The notes beneath the pieces are model-generated. The model was not told where the DNA came from and ran no database searches. It saw only the letters and a program-made list of their open reading frames with translations. A stretch of 64,000 nucleotides of DNA, from assembly GCF_009939005.1 (NCBI RefSeq), contig NZ_JAACJS010000012.1, forward strand, positions 186,001 through 250,000. The letters run 5' to 3'. The DNA is from Sediminibacterium roseum (GTDB lineage Bacteria; Bacteroidota; Bacteroidia; Chitinophagales; Chitinophagaceae). This document shows positions 41,277-49,576 of the stretch, piece by piece. Each line of letters begins with the position of its first letter. The stretch's first letter is position 1. Position numbers and translations under genes: made by a program.

Positions 41277-44018
41277 ATGAAACTGTTCCGTTCTATAATG
41301 CTGTTGCTTGTATTGGCCTCCGTATCTGTTGCCGCACAGGAAAACAAACCCATTACTACCAGGCCCAATCTCGCAATGGTTGCAACCGTTACCACATCCG
41401 CAAGGAGCGGGCAGCCTGTGAGCACACTGAACGATGGCGCCGCACCGGTGGTTGTAAACAATACAAGGCCACGCACACCACCGAGAAACCCGCGCAGCAA
41501 TGTTTGGGTGCAATACGAATGGCCAAGGGCCGTAAGCACAAAAGAAGTTGGCGTTTTTTTCTGGGACTACAACGGTAATATCCGTTTACCCGAAGGCTAC
41601 CGTTTACAGTACTGGAACGGGACTAGTTTTGTTGCCCTGCCCAATACGCAAGGGCTCGCAATGGTGAACAACCGGCTCAACAGCACATCTTTCGACGAGA
41701 TAAAAACAACCCGCATGCGGCTGGAACTGGATTCAGCGGAATGGGGCATTACCAGTGTACTGGAATGGGTTGTTTACAAAACAGACAATTCTCCCAATCC
41801 CCCGCCATTGGTAAATGCAGGAGCAGACAGGGATGTGATGATCGGCGGTAAAACATACCTGGCAGCAGCGGTGCAGTCGGTAGGCAAACTTTCAAAAGTT
41901 GAATGGAAGAAGATCTCCGGCCCCGGAACAGTTGCATTCACCAATCCTTCAGAACTCAATGGCAGCGCCACTTTCAGCGCCCTGGGCGATTATGTGCTGG
42001 AACTTAAGGCGGCGGAAACAGAAAACAACGCATCATCCGGCCGGATCAAAGTGAAGGTGCATCAACCACCAACGGGCAAACGGCTGGATGTTGTGTACAC
42101 AAAAAGATATTCCATCGACAACAAATTATGGAACGACCGCGCGAAAGCGATGATCGTGAACTGGATCCCGTACTGCATCGACCAGAACGAAAGAACCGAC
42201 CTTACCATTGGCCAGGGCGGTATCGACAATTTCATCGAGGCCGCAAAGGCCATACGTGGTGAACTGCATGCCAGGCACAAGGGATATGTTTTCTCCAATG
42301 CGTGGGTGCACCAGACGGTTGAATCGATCTGTATCGCTTTGATGGTGGATCCGAAAGGCGATAAGGACATGATCGCTGCGCAGGATAAAATGCGGGCAAC
42401 ACTCAACAGGTGGATCCCGATCATACTTGCGGCGCAGGAACCCGATGGTTACCTTCATACTGCATTCACGTTGCGCGATACTGCGCGGTGGAAGGAAAGA
42501 TGGTCGCCCAGGAACAGGGGAGACCACGAAGGTTATGTAGCAGGTTATTTTATTGAATCTGCCATCAACCATTACACATTGACAGAAGGCAAAGACAGGC
42601 GCCTGTACGATGCGGCAAAAAAACTCGCCGATTGCTGGGTGCGCAACATCGGCCCGGGAAAAAAAGAATGGTACGACGGCCACCAGGAAATGGAGCAGGC
42701 GCTTGTACGTTTCGGAAGATTTGTAAATGATATGGAAGGAAACGGGAAAGGAGACAGCTATGTTAAACTTGCAAAATTCTTACTCGACAGCCGCAAGGAT
42801 GGCAGTGAATACGACCAGAGCCATGTTCCGGTGCAACAACAATACGAAGCGGTAGGGCATGCGGTTCGCGCCACGTACAACTATTCTGCAATGGCCGATG
42901 TTGCTGCAGAAACCGGCGATGTGGATTACCAGAGCGCGGTGATGTCGTTGTGGAACAATCTTACCAACAAGAAATATTATGTCACAGGCGGCATCGGAAG
43001 CGGCGAAACATCCGAAGGTTTTGGCGGTAATTATTCATTGCGCAACAATGCCTATTGCGAATCGTGTTCGAGTGCGGGATTGATCTTTTTTCAGTATAAA
43101 ATGAACCTTGCCTACCACGATGCAAAGTATGTTGACAATTACGAAGAGACTATGTACAACGCTTTGCTTGGTTCGCTCGACCTGGAAGGAAAGAATTTTT
43201 ATTATACCAACCCTTTGTCGTCATCGCAGCCGCGGGATCCCTGGCATGTTTGCCCATGCTGCGTTGGAAACATCCCGCGCACATTGCTGATGATCCCTAC
43301 ATGGACATACGTTACGGGCGACAAAGCGCTGTATGTAAACCTCTTCATTGGAAGTACGATCAATGTAGAGCGGGTGGCGGGAACCGATGTGCAGATGATC
43401 CAGAAAACAAATTATCCATGGAACGGTAATGTTGCGATCACTGTGAACCCAAAAGCATCAAAGGAGTTTACTTTGTATGTTCGCGTGCCAAACCGCACCA
43501 CCAGTGCGTTGTACAGGCCCGATAAAGAAGTGAAAGGTTTGAAGTGGATCAAGGTGAACGGGAAAACGGTTACGCCAACGATCGACAAAGGATACGCAAT
43601 GATCAAACGTACCTGGAAGGCAGGCGATAAAGTTGAATTTGAAATGCCGATGGAAGTGCAGAAGTTCACCGCAGACGAGCGGATTGAAGCCAACAAAGAC
43701 AGGGTGGCGCTGCGTTACGGCCCGCTGGTGTATAACGTTGAGAAAGCAGACAAACAGGACATTGAAAAAGAAATAGGGAAGGCGCCGCTGACAACCGAAT
43801 GGAAAGACGACCTGCTGCGGGGTATAATGGTGATCAAAGGGCAATGGGCCGATGGCACGCCGTTGGTGGCCATTCCTAATTACGCCCGCAACAACCGCAT
43901 TGAACAGGCGCCCGTAACAGAACCTGCAAAAACAACAACGCCAACACAGGCCGCCGAGCCGCCCCAACGCATCACGCGAACAGTAAGTTCGGTAGTATGG
44001 ATCAAGGAAGGGAATTGA
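41277..44018 (+). CDS. GH127/GH146-type beta-L-arabinofuranosidase, exported, multidomain
   Basis: A 913-residue secreted glycoside hydrolase. After a signal peptide ending at VAAQ come a galactose-binding-like beta domain (about 28-165), an Ig/PKD-like domain (about 170-265) and the beta-L-arabinofuranosidase (PF07944) catalytic domain (about 275-870). The zinc/thiolate active site known from HypBA1 is visible: Glu595 and Cys597 in YCESC, and Cys661-Cys662 in CPCCVGN. Cys661 is the expected nucleophile and Glu580 (TSEGFG) a good acid/base candidate. The extra Cys659 makes CPCC. HypBA1 acts on arabinose linked to hydroxyproline; GH146 members act on pectin side chains. GH127 and GH146 cannot be separated here without alignment. 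Confidence 0.88.
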   Translation: MKLFRSIMLLLVLASVSVAAQENKPITTRPNLAMVATVTTSARSGQPVSTLNDGAAPVVVNNTRPRTPPRNPRSNVWVQYEWPRAVSTKEVGVFFWDYNGNIRLPEGYRLQYWNGTSFVALPNTQGLAMVNNRLNSTSFDEIKTTRMRLELDSAEWGITSVLEWVVYKTDNSPNPPPLVNAGADRDVMIGGKTYLAAAVQSVGKLSKVEWKKISGPGTVAFTNPSELNGSATFSALGDYVLELKAAETENNASSGRIKVKVHQPPTGKRLDVVYTKRYSIDNKLWNDRAKAMIVNWIPYCIDQNERTDLTIGQGGIDNFIEAAKAIRGELHARHKGYVFSNAWVHQTVESICIALMVDPKGDKDMIAAQDKMRATLNRWIPIILAAQEPDGYLHTAFTLRDTARWKERWSPRNRGDHEGYVAGYFIESAINHYTLTEGKDRRLYDAAKKLADCWVRNIGPGKKEWYDGHQEMEQALVRFGRFVNDMEGNGKGDSYVKLAKFLLDSRKDGSEYDQSHVPVQQQYEAVGHAVRATYNYSAMADVAAETGDVDYQSAVMSLWNNLTNKKYYVTGGIGSGETSEGFGGNYSLRNNAYCESCSSAGLIFFQYKMNLAYHDAKYVDNYEETMYNALLGSLDLEGKNFYYTNPLSSSQPRDPWHVCPCCVGNIPRTLLMIPTWTYVTGDKALYVNLFIGSTINVERVAGTDVQMIQKTNYPWNGNVAITVNPKASKEFTLYVRVPNRTTSALYRPDKEVKGLKWIKVNGKTVTPTIDKGYAMIKRTWKAGDKVEFEMPMEVQKFTADERIEANKDRVALRYGPLVYNVEKADKQDIEKEIGKAPLTTEWKDDLLRGIMVIKGQWADGTPLVAIPNYARNNRIEQAPVTEPAKTTTPTQAAEPPQRITRTVSSVVWIKEGN

Positions 44019-44025
44019 CCGGGCC

Positions 44026-44060
44026 GTAATTGTGTGGGGCAGAAGGCTTCACACAATTAC
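44026..44060. terminator. Perfect 11-bp inverted repeat between convergent genes
   Basis: GTAATTGTGTG (44026-44036) pairs with CACACAATTAC (44050-44060). It overlaps the last codons of the acetyltransferase gene. No T tract is present, so termination is likely but weak. Confidence 0.45.
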
Positions 44061-44567
44061 CGTCCAGGGTATCAGTATTGACATCAGGTAATCATCGTAA
44101 TAAACCGCATGCGGCGCTATGCGGTAGCTTTGCCTGATCGTACCTTCGATCACAAACCCGTGTTTTTCGTAAAAGCGAACGGCATTCGTATTGCTTACAG
44201 AAACTTCAAGTTCGATCCTGTTCTTTTTGCGTGCGCCAGCAGTGTTGATGATGTGACGCAGCACCATCGATCCATAACCTCTGCCGCAATGCGACGGATC
44301 GATCACAAACGTGGCGAGATAAAGCGTATCTGCCTGCCGGTATTCTTTGTTGAAAAGATGGTAACTGCCAATGATGCTCCCGTTCCCGGTTGCCACAATA
44401 AGTTCTCCTTCCGTTAACAGTTTCCGGTAAGTAATAAGAAATTCTTCCTTCGGTACAACGTCAAATGCAAGATGCGGGTTGGTGGATGGATGCATGTAGA
44501 GTGCATAGATCGCATCAAAATCATTTTCGTTGGAAGGGCGGTATTGGAGGGCGTTCATTGAACTCAT
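44049..44567 (-). CDS. GNAT family N-acetyltransferase
   Basis: A 172-residue acetyltransferase of the GNAT fold. The acetyl-CoA-binding motif is VIDPSHCGRGYGSMVLRHII, followed by LEVSVSNTNAVRFYEKHGFVIEGTIRQS, the pattern typical of RimJ/RimL-like and phosphinothricin-type members. The acceptor is unknown. An in-frame ATG three codons downstream is an equally possible start. Confidence 0.92.
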   Translation of the reverse strand: MSSMNALQYRPSNENDFDAIYALYMHPSTNPHLAFDVVPKEEFLITYRKLLTEGELIVATGNGSIIGSYHLFNKEYRQADTLYLATFVIDPSHCGRGYGSMVLRHIINTAGARKKNRIELEVSVSNTNAVRFYEKHGFVIEGTIRQSYRIAPHAVYYDDYLMSILIPWTVIV

Positions 44568-44638
44568 TTTTTTGTTGGCCGGAAGATTTTGAAATTAAGA
44601 ATTTCGTTTCAGAATCTTCCGTTCAGCAAATAAATCGA

Positions 44639-46207
44639 TCAGCGTGTTGCATTCGTTTGTGTTCTTCCCATGTTCCTGTTGGCCCATCGGATAAACCATT
44701 TCATGTTTGCCTGGTCCTGGTGCCCCTGGTCGTGCTGGCGCCACGCGAGTTGCCCGTCGAGCAAGGGTGTATTTACCGGCGGCATTTTTTCCGTGTTGTA
44801 ATCGTTCGATACCCCGAGGTCTTTTGCGCCGAGCAGTTTGAACACTACGCCCGCCGCAACGGCCGCCATGTAACTGCCTTGCTGGTCGAGCCATTTTGCA
44901 TCGCCTTTTTCAGGAATGCCGTAACTGATGAAAATTGGTTTGGGCGCGCACATCGCGATCAGTTCATGCGAATCAACCGGGAGATCGTTTGCGGTTTTCT
45001 CTCCGAACTTTGATTCGGCCGCACCGTACTTCATGTAGTTGCCGGCCATCCAGTGGTATTCGCCGCTTCCTGTTAAACTCTCTACGGCCTCTCCAAAATT
45101 TCTGCGGTTCAGTTTTGCACCGCCTTGTCCTGACGAGCCCACCAGCGCCATTGAAAACTTAGGTTCATAGGCAAGCGTTACCAAAGCTGCTTTCCCGTAG
45201 CGCGATACGCCTTCGATACCAACGTTTTTGATGTCTACCATTGGTTCCGACGTTTCAAGATAATCCAATGCCCGCGCCGCGCCCCATGCCCATGCGCGGA
45301 GTGCGCCCCAGTCGTCTGGCTTGCGGGGTTGCCCTTTGTTAACCAGGCCAATGATGCCGCGGGTTAAACCAGCTCCATTGTCGGCCTGTATGCTCGAAGG
45401 GTTTACGATTGCATAACCCCATCCATCGGCAATCAGTTGCTCCACCGAAGGAAGATCGTTGTTCACGCCCGCAACGCCCGGCACATCCGGTGTTGGGGGC
45501 GGAGGTGGTGGTGGCGGTGCAAACGGGTTGGGTGGTGCGGGAACGCTTACCAGGTTGTAGGCGGGGTGTTCATCAAAGATCGCTTTCAGCGCAGTGTCTT
45601 GCGACAACAATGTTTTCAAAGCGTTGTTGAGTTTGGTCATTTGTGCAGGGGAGGGTTGGCTTGGTGCGGGCAATCTTCCAAAGCCAAACATCATCAACAG
45701 CGGCACGGGGCCCTTCGCATTTGCGGGAAGCACCAAAGTCATTTCAATGTTTACATCGATCAAAGGGTATGCTGAATTGTCGACATGCCCGATGAGTTGC
45801 TTCGCGATCACCGGCACACGGTTCACCACTTCCCTGTCGAGCAACTTCACTTCCCATGTAACCGAAGGTGTATTTTTGGGAACGCGGCCATACACTTCCC
45901 TGTCCATGTCTTCTGCAATCTCAGGGCGGCGCTGTTTCCACCACGTGTCTGCGCTGGTTACTTTTTTGCCGTTTTTCAGCGTGAGCACATCGGGCAGAAC
46001 AGGATAGGGGTTGGCTTTCGATTCATCGTAATTGGCGTGGTTCGGATCCTTCTCATTTCCGCTGGGCCCCGGCCGAAGCCTGGTTATACCCAGTTGATCC
46101 ATCATGTTTTTGTGATCCTGTGCCGTGGTAAAATTGGTAAGCGGCGGTAGATCCTGCGCATGGAGCCTGGCGCAGATCAATAACAAGGCAATGATTTTCT
46201 TTGTCAT
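44639..46207 (-). CDS. CE15-like glucuronoyl esterase (alpha/beta hydrolase), exported
   Basis: A 522-residue exported serine esterase. The signal peptide is MTKKIIALLLICARLHAQ. The family signature around the nucleophile is GVSRYGKAAL with Ser at about 335 (fungal enzymes have GCSRXGK), and SSGQGGAKLNRR and the late His in WRQHDQGHQDQANMKWF fit the CE15 layout. These enzymes cleave esters between lignin alcohols and glucuronic acid on xylan. A proline-rich insert (APPPPPPPPTPD) lies at about residues 225-240. The adjacent esterase gene is divergent. In-frame codons to 46267 lack a signal, so the ATG at 46207 was used. Confidence 0.82.
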   Translation of the reverse strand: MTKKIIALLLICARLHAQDLPPLTNFTTAQDHKNMMDQLGITRLRPGPSGNEKDPNHANYDESKANPYPVLPDVLTLKNGKKVTSADTWWKQRRPEIAEDMDREVYGRVPKNTPSVTWEVKLLDREVVNRVPVIAKQLIGHVDNSAYPLIDVNIEMTLVLPANAKGPVPLLMMFGFGRLPAPSQPSPAQMTKLNNALKTLLSQDTALKAIFDEHPAYNLVSVPAPPNPFAPPPPPPPPTPDVPGVAGVNNDLPSVEQLIADGWGYAIVNPSSIQADNGAGLTRGIIGLVNKGQPRKPDDWGALRAWAWGAARALDYLETSEPMVDIKNVGIEGVSRYGKAALVTLAYEPKFSMALVGSSGQGGAKLNRRNFGEAVESLTGSGEYHWMAGNYMKYGAAESKFGEKTANDLPVDSHELIAMCAPKPIFISYGIPEKGDAKWLDQQGSYMAAVAAGVVFKLLGAKDLGVSNDYNTEKMPPVNTPLLDGQLAWRQHDQGHQDQANMKWFIRWANRNMGRTQTNATR

Positions 46208-46372
46208 GCTGCAATCGTTTGGTGGCTTGATCCTGTAAAATACAAAATACAATCGGTTGTAATTCATTTTTTCCTAACTTCAGAATCATAGTTTTATCAT
46301 TTCCGGGCATGTGTCTTTTTTTTGACCGTTATTTATGCAATCCGTTGCATAGCCTGGTTTAAATATGATTTT

Positions 46373-48319
46373 ATGCGATTGTTATTGCCGTTACTCTTTG
46401 TTGCTGCGTTTGCAGGCAACACGAATGCACAGGTACGTCTTCCGAAACTGATCGGCGACAGCATGGTTCTGCAGCGCGATGTACCGTTGAAGATCTGGGG
46501 TTGGGCGGAACCGGGAGAAAATGTTACGGTTTCCATCAACAACAAAAAAAACACTGCAACCACGGCGCCCGACGGCAAATGGATGCTGACGCTTCCGCAG
46601 ATGCAGGCCGGCGGACCTCATACGATGAAGGTGTCGGGGAAGAACGAGATCGTTTTGAAAGATGTATGGATAGGCGATGTATGGTTGTGCTCCGGCCAAT
46701 CGAATATGGTGTTACCGATGGAGCGGGTCAAGGAAAAATATCCGGAAGAGATCAGCGGTGCAACCAATAACAGGATCCGCAATTTTTTCATCCCTACGGT
46801 TTCGGATGCATCTAAGCTCCACGACGACATCCCACAAGGAAAATGGAAAGCCTCATCACCGCGCAATGTGCTTGAAATGGGTGCGGCCGCTTATTTTTTT
46901 GCAAAGCAGATTTACGCGCAGCACCAGGTTCCCATCGGTATCATCAACTCGAGTGTGGGAGGAACGCCGGTAGAGGCATGGATCAGTGAAGAAGGTTTCG
47001 CCAATTTCCCGCAGGAGCTGCAAACGATCGCGAAGCTGAAAGACACATCGTATGTGAACGGCGTTGCAAGAGCCGTGGCAGAGGCGCGCCGCAATGCACC
47101 GCCGGTGAAACAACAGCCCGACAAAGGCACGAGCGGGCCAACGCCTTGGTACGCCACGTCCTTTGTTCCCGAAGGGTGGAAAACGATGTTCCTGCCGGGT
47201 TACTGGGCAGACCAGGGGATACGTGGATTGAACGGTGTTGTCTGGTTCAGGAAAGAAATAGAGGTGCCGGAAGAAATGGCCAAAGGGCCCGCCAAACTTT
47301 TTCTCGGCCGTATTGTAGACGCCGACCAGGCATATGTAAATGGCGTGTTGGTGGGAAACATCACTTATCAATATCCACCGAGAAGATACGAGGTGCCGCA
47401 GGGCGTTCTGAAGCCGGGAAAGAACATCATCGTTGTACGTGTAACCAATACCGCAGGCAAAGGGGGATTTGTTCCCGATAAAAATTATTCGCTTACAGCC
47501 GGTGCGTTGCGAATCGATCTTCGCGGCGACTGGCAATACAAAGTGGGGCAGGTGTTTGCGCCGGTTCGCCCGGACAACAACGGCGTGGCGCCGATCGTGA
47601 TGCAGAACCAGCCAACGGGGTTGTACAATACGATGATCGCTCCGCTGGTCAATTACTGTTTGAAGGGCATGGTGTGGTACCAGGGGGAAGCAAATACGAA
47701 CAGGGCGGCCCAATATCAATATCTCTTGCCTGCATTGATCAGGGACTGGCGCGCCAAATGGGGCCAGGGAGATCTTCCGTTCCTTTTTGTGCAATTGCCG
47801 GGTTTTATGGAAGAGCAATACCTACCTTCGGAAAGCGAATGGGCCGTGCTGCGGAACGGGCAGTTGAAAACGCTGTCGGTTCCCAATACGGCGATGGCGG
47901 TAGCGATCGACCTGGGTGAATGGAACGACATCCATCCCCTGAATAAAAAACTGGTAGGTGAGCGGCTTGCATTGGCGGCGGAGAAACTGGCTTATGGCAA
48001 CAATACCGTTGTTTACTCGGGGCCAACCGTTAAAAGCGTGGAGCGCAACGGCAACAGGATCGTGATCACATTTGAACATACAGGCACAGGGCTGATCGCA
48101 AAAGGAGACAAGCAGCTCAATTATTTTTCCATTGCGGGCAAAGACAAAAGATACAGCTGGGCAAACGCAACCATCGAGGGAGATAAAGTGATTGTATGGA
48201 GCGACGATCTTGCCGTTCCGGTGAGCGTGCGTTACGCCTGGGCAGATAATCCCGACGGGGCCAATCTTTACAACAGGGAAGGATTGCCGGCTTCGCCGTT
48301 TGAAGTAACCGTGGATTGA
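46373..48319 (+). CDS. Sialate O-acetylesterase-like esterase (SASA family), exported
   Basis: A 648-residue secreted SGNH-type esterase. After a signal peptide (ends at NTNAQ) is an N-terminal beta domain, then the catalytic domain split in two. The nucleophile Ser110 lies in CSGQSNM, the WYQGEANTNR block carries the Gly/Asn oxyanion residues, and the late catalytic Asp-His pair appears in GEWNDIHPLNK. A galactose-binding-like insert lies between (about 275-400; GVVWFRKEIEVPEEM). Related enzymes remove acetyl groups from sialic acid or, in plant-glycan loci (CE20), from xyloglucan or xylan. The plant-wall neighbours favour the second. Confidence 0.88.
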   Translation: MRLLLPLLFVAAFAGNTNAQVRLPKLIGDSMVLQRDVPLKIWGWAEPGENVTVSINNKKNTATTAPDGKWMLTLPQMQAGGPHTMKVSGKNEIVLKDVWIGDVWLCSGQSNMVLPMERVKEKYPEEISGATNNRIRNFFIPTVSDASKLHDDIPQGKWKASSPRNVLEMGAAAYFFAKQIYAQHQVPIGIINSSVGGTPVEAWISEEGFANFPQELQTIAKLKDTSYVNGVARAVAEARRNAPPVKQQPDKGTSGPTPWYATSFVPEGWKTMFLPGYWADQGIRGLNGVVWFRKEIEVPEEMAKGPAKLFLGRIVDADQAYVNGVLVGNITYQYPPRRYEVPQGVLKPGKNIIVVRVTNTAGKGGFVPDKNYSLTAGALRIDLRGDWQYKVGQVFAPVRPDNNGVAPIVMQNQPTGLYNTMIAPLVNYCLKGMVWYQGEANTNRAAQYQYLLPALIRDWRAKWGQGDLPFLFVQLPGFMEEQYLPSESEWAVLRNGQLKTLSVPNTAMAVAIDLGEWNDIHPLNKKLVGERLALAAEKLAYGNNTVVYSGPTVKSVERNGNRIVITFEHTGTGLIAKGDKQLNYFSIAGKDKRYSWANATIEGDKVIVWSDDLAVPVSVRYAWADNPDGANLYNREGLPASPFEVTVD

Positions 48320-48333
48320 CGTCACCGCCGGCC

Positions 48334-48368
48334 AATGTTTCCAAACGTTTCCAAACGTTTTGGAAACA
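48334..48368. repeat. Inverted repeat TGTTTCCAAACG / CGTTTTGGAAACA
   Basis: Near-perfect 12-bp arms (one inserted T on the right) lie around a second TTTCCAAA copy, just after the esterase gene. It could end transcription or bind a regulator; no T run follows. Confidence 0.5.
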
Positions 48369-48475
48369 TTTCTTCAACAACGCGGGCGCGCCCAAACAAA
48401 ATGGGTAAAAACTTACCAGCCCGCCCGGGAACAGTATTTGTATACCGATTTATTATTCAATTAAAACATCAGTAT

Positions 48476-48652
48476 ATGAAACTCTTATTGACCATTGCAG
48501 CCGGGGTAGGCATTTATTATTTTCTCGGCACAGACAAAGGGAAAGACATGTTGAAGCAGGCAAAAAAAGCGGCGTGCGACCTTAAAGACGACCTGTTAAA
48601 AAAAGGAAAGGATGTAGTAACCTCCGTGAAAGAACACGCGGAAATGGCTTGA
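48476..48652 (+). CDS. Small YtxH-like membrane-anchored protein
   Basis: A 58-residue protein. One N-terminal hydrophobic helix (LLLTIAAGVGIYYFLGT) is followed by a Lys/Asp/Glu-rich amphipathic helix (GKDMLKQAKKAACDLKDDLLKKGKDV). This matches the layout of YtxH-type general stress proteins. A terminator follows directly. The ATG at 48476 was chosen over upstream in-frame codons because the hydrophobic helix begins there. Confidence 0.7.
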   Translation: MKLLLTIAAGVGIYYFLGTDKGKDMLKQAKKAACDLKDDLLKKGKDVVTSVKEHAEMA

Positions 48653-48684
48653 TCCAACAAAAGCATTGCCCATAAGGCATAAAC

Positions 48685-48713
48685 AACCGGTGACTATGAT
48701 TGCCGGTTTTTTA
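48685..48713 (+). terminator. Intrinsic terminator
   Basis: AACCGG and CCGGTT form the stem, and the run TTTTTT follows. It lies 33 bp after the YtxH-like stop. Confidence 0.75.
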
Positions 48714-48742
48714 ATGATATTGCATAAAATATAAAACTGACT

Positions 48743-49087
48743 ATGAAAAAGAACCTGCTGGTGATCGACGACGATATAGACGGAAGCATGCTCATCAAGG
48801 CGCATTACACAAAAAAGAACTGCGATGTAACCACCGCAGGAACATTGAAGGAAGGAATTGATAAAATGAACGAAAACCCACCGGATGTTCTTTTTCTCGA
48901 CCACAATTTACCCGATGGCCTGGGATGGGCGCTTGCCGCGAAAATGCAGAAAACCTTTCCTGGCATGAAGATCATACTGCTCACCGCATTCGACGCTCCT
49001 CCGTACCCCGTAAGCGGTACAGACATGCAGTTCATCCGGCTCGAAAAACCGTTTACGCTCGACCGGTTGGATGAAGTGATCGCATAA
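48743..49087 (+). CDS. Stand-alone receiver-domain response regulator
   Basis: A 114-residue CheY-like protein consisting only of a receiver domain. The acidic pocket IDDDID, phosphoacceptor Asp in FLDHNLPDG (about residue 53), Thr in LLTAF and Lys in RLEKPF are all present. There is no output domain. The LPDGxGW signature is shared with the paralogs at 49197 and 63475. It may act by protein-protein contact or as a phosphate relay. No kinase is adjacent. Confidence 0.93.
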   Translation: MKKNLLVIDDDIDGSMLIKAHYTKKNCDVTTAGTLKEGIDKMNENPPDVLFLDHNLPDGLGWALAAKMQKTFPGMKIILLTAFDAPPYPVSGTDMQFIRLEKPFTLDRLDEVIA

Positions 49088-49092
49088 GTACG

Positions 49093-49136
49093 AACTACGA
49101 AATAAGGACCGATTGTGCGGTCCTTATTTCGTAGTT
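49093..49136. terminator. Perfect 19-bp stem-loop between two receiver genes
   Basis: AACTACGAAATAAGGACCG (49093-49111) and its exact complement (49118-49136) enclose a 6-nt loop. The stem starts 5 bp after the first receiver's stop. The U-rich 3' arm suits termination; a duplex this long could also be an RNase III substrate. Confidence 0.75.
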
Positions 49137-49196
49137 GAAACATTGTCTACGATTTTCAACAAATTCTACTGGCACGGATTTTCGTCTTGGTTCGCC

Positions 49197-49538
49197 ATGC
49201 AGCGCTATATCCTGATCATCGACGACGAAGTGGATCTGTGCATCCTGGTCCGGTCCCATTTGCGGAAGCTGGGGTATTCGGTATCTGTTGCCCACACTTT
49301 GCAGGACGGTATTCTCCAGATGCGTCTTGCAAAGCCCGATATATTGTTGCTCGATAACAACCTTCCAGATGGAACAGGCTGGGCAAAAGCAGAAGAGATC
49401 AATGAGCAGTTCCCGGGCATGAACATCATCCTGATCAGCGCACTCAGTTCGGGGCATACTTTTTACCAGACCATGCGGTTTCCTTTCCGCATCCTGGAGA
49501 AGCCCATCCAGCTCGCCGACCTGGAGAGTTACCTGTAA
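49197..49538 (+). CDS. Stand-alone receiver-domain response regulator
   Basis: A 113-residue receiver domain similar to the protein just upstream. It has IIDDEVD, the phosphoacceptor Asp in LLDNNLPDGTGW, the Ser in LISAL and Lys in ILEKPI. The open frame starts at 49113 but passes through the 19-bp stem-loop, so the ATG at 49197 was chosen. The tandem arrangement points to local duplication. Confidence 0.92.
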   Translation: MQRYILIIDDEVDLCILVRSHLRKLGYSVSVAHTLQDGILQMRLAKPDILLLDNNLPDGTGWAKAEEINEQFPGMNIILISALSSGHTFYQTMRFPFRILEKPIQLADLESYL

Positions 49539-49563
49539 CCCGTTCCTGTGAACCGGGTTATTT
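49537..49563 (+). terminator. Probable terminator
   Basis: AACCCG and CGGGTT pair around a loop directly after the receiver stop, followed by ATTTCTA. Confidence 0.5.
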
Positions 49564-49576
49564 CTACTTGTATCAA

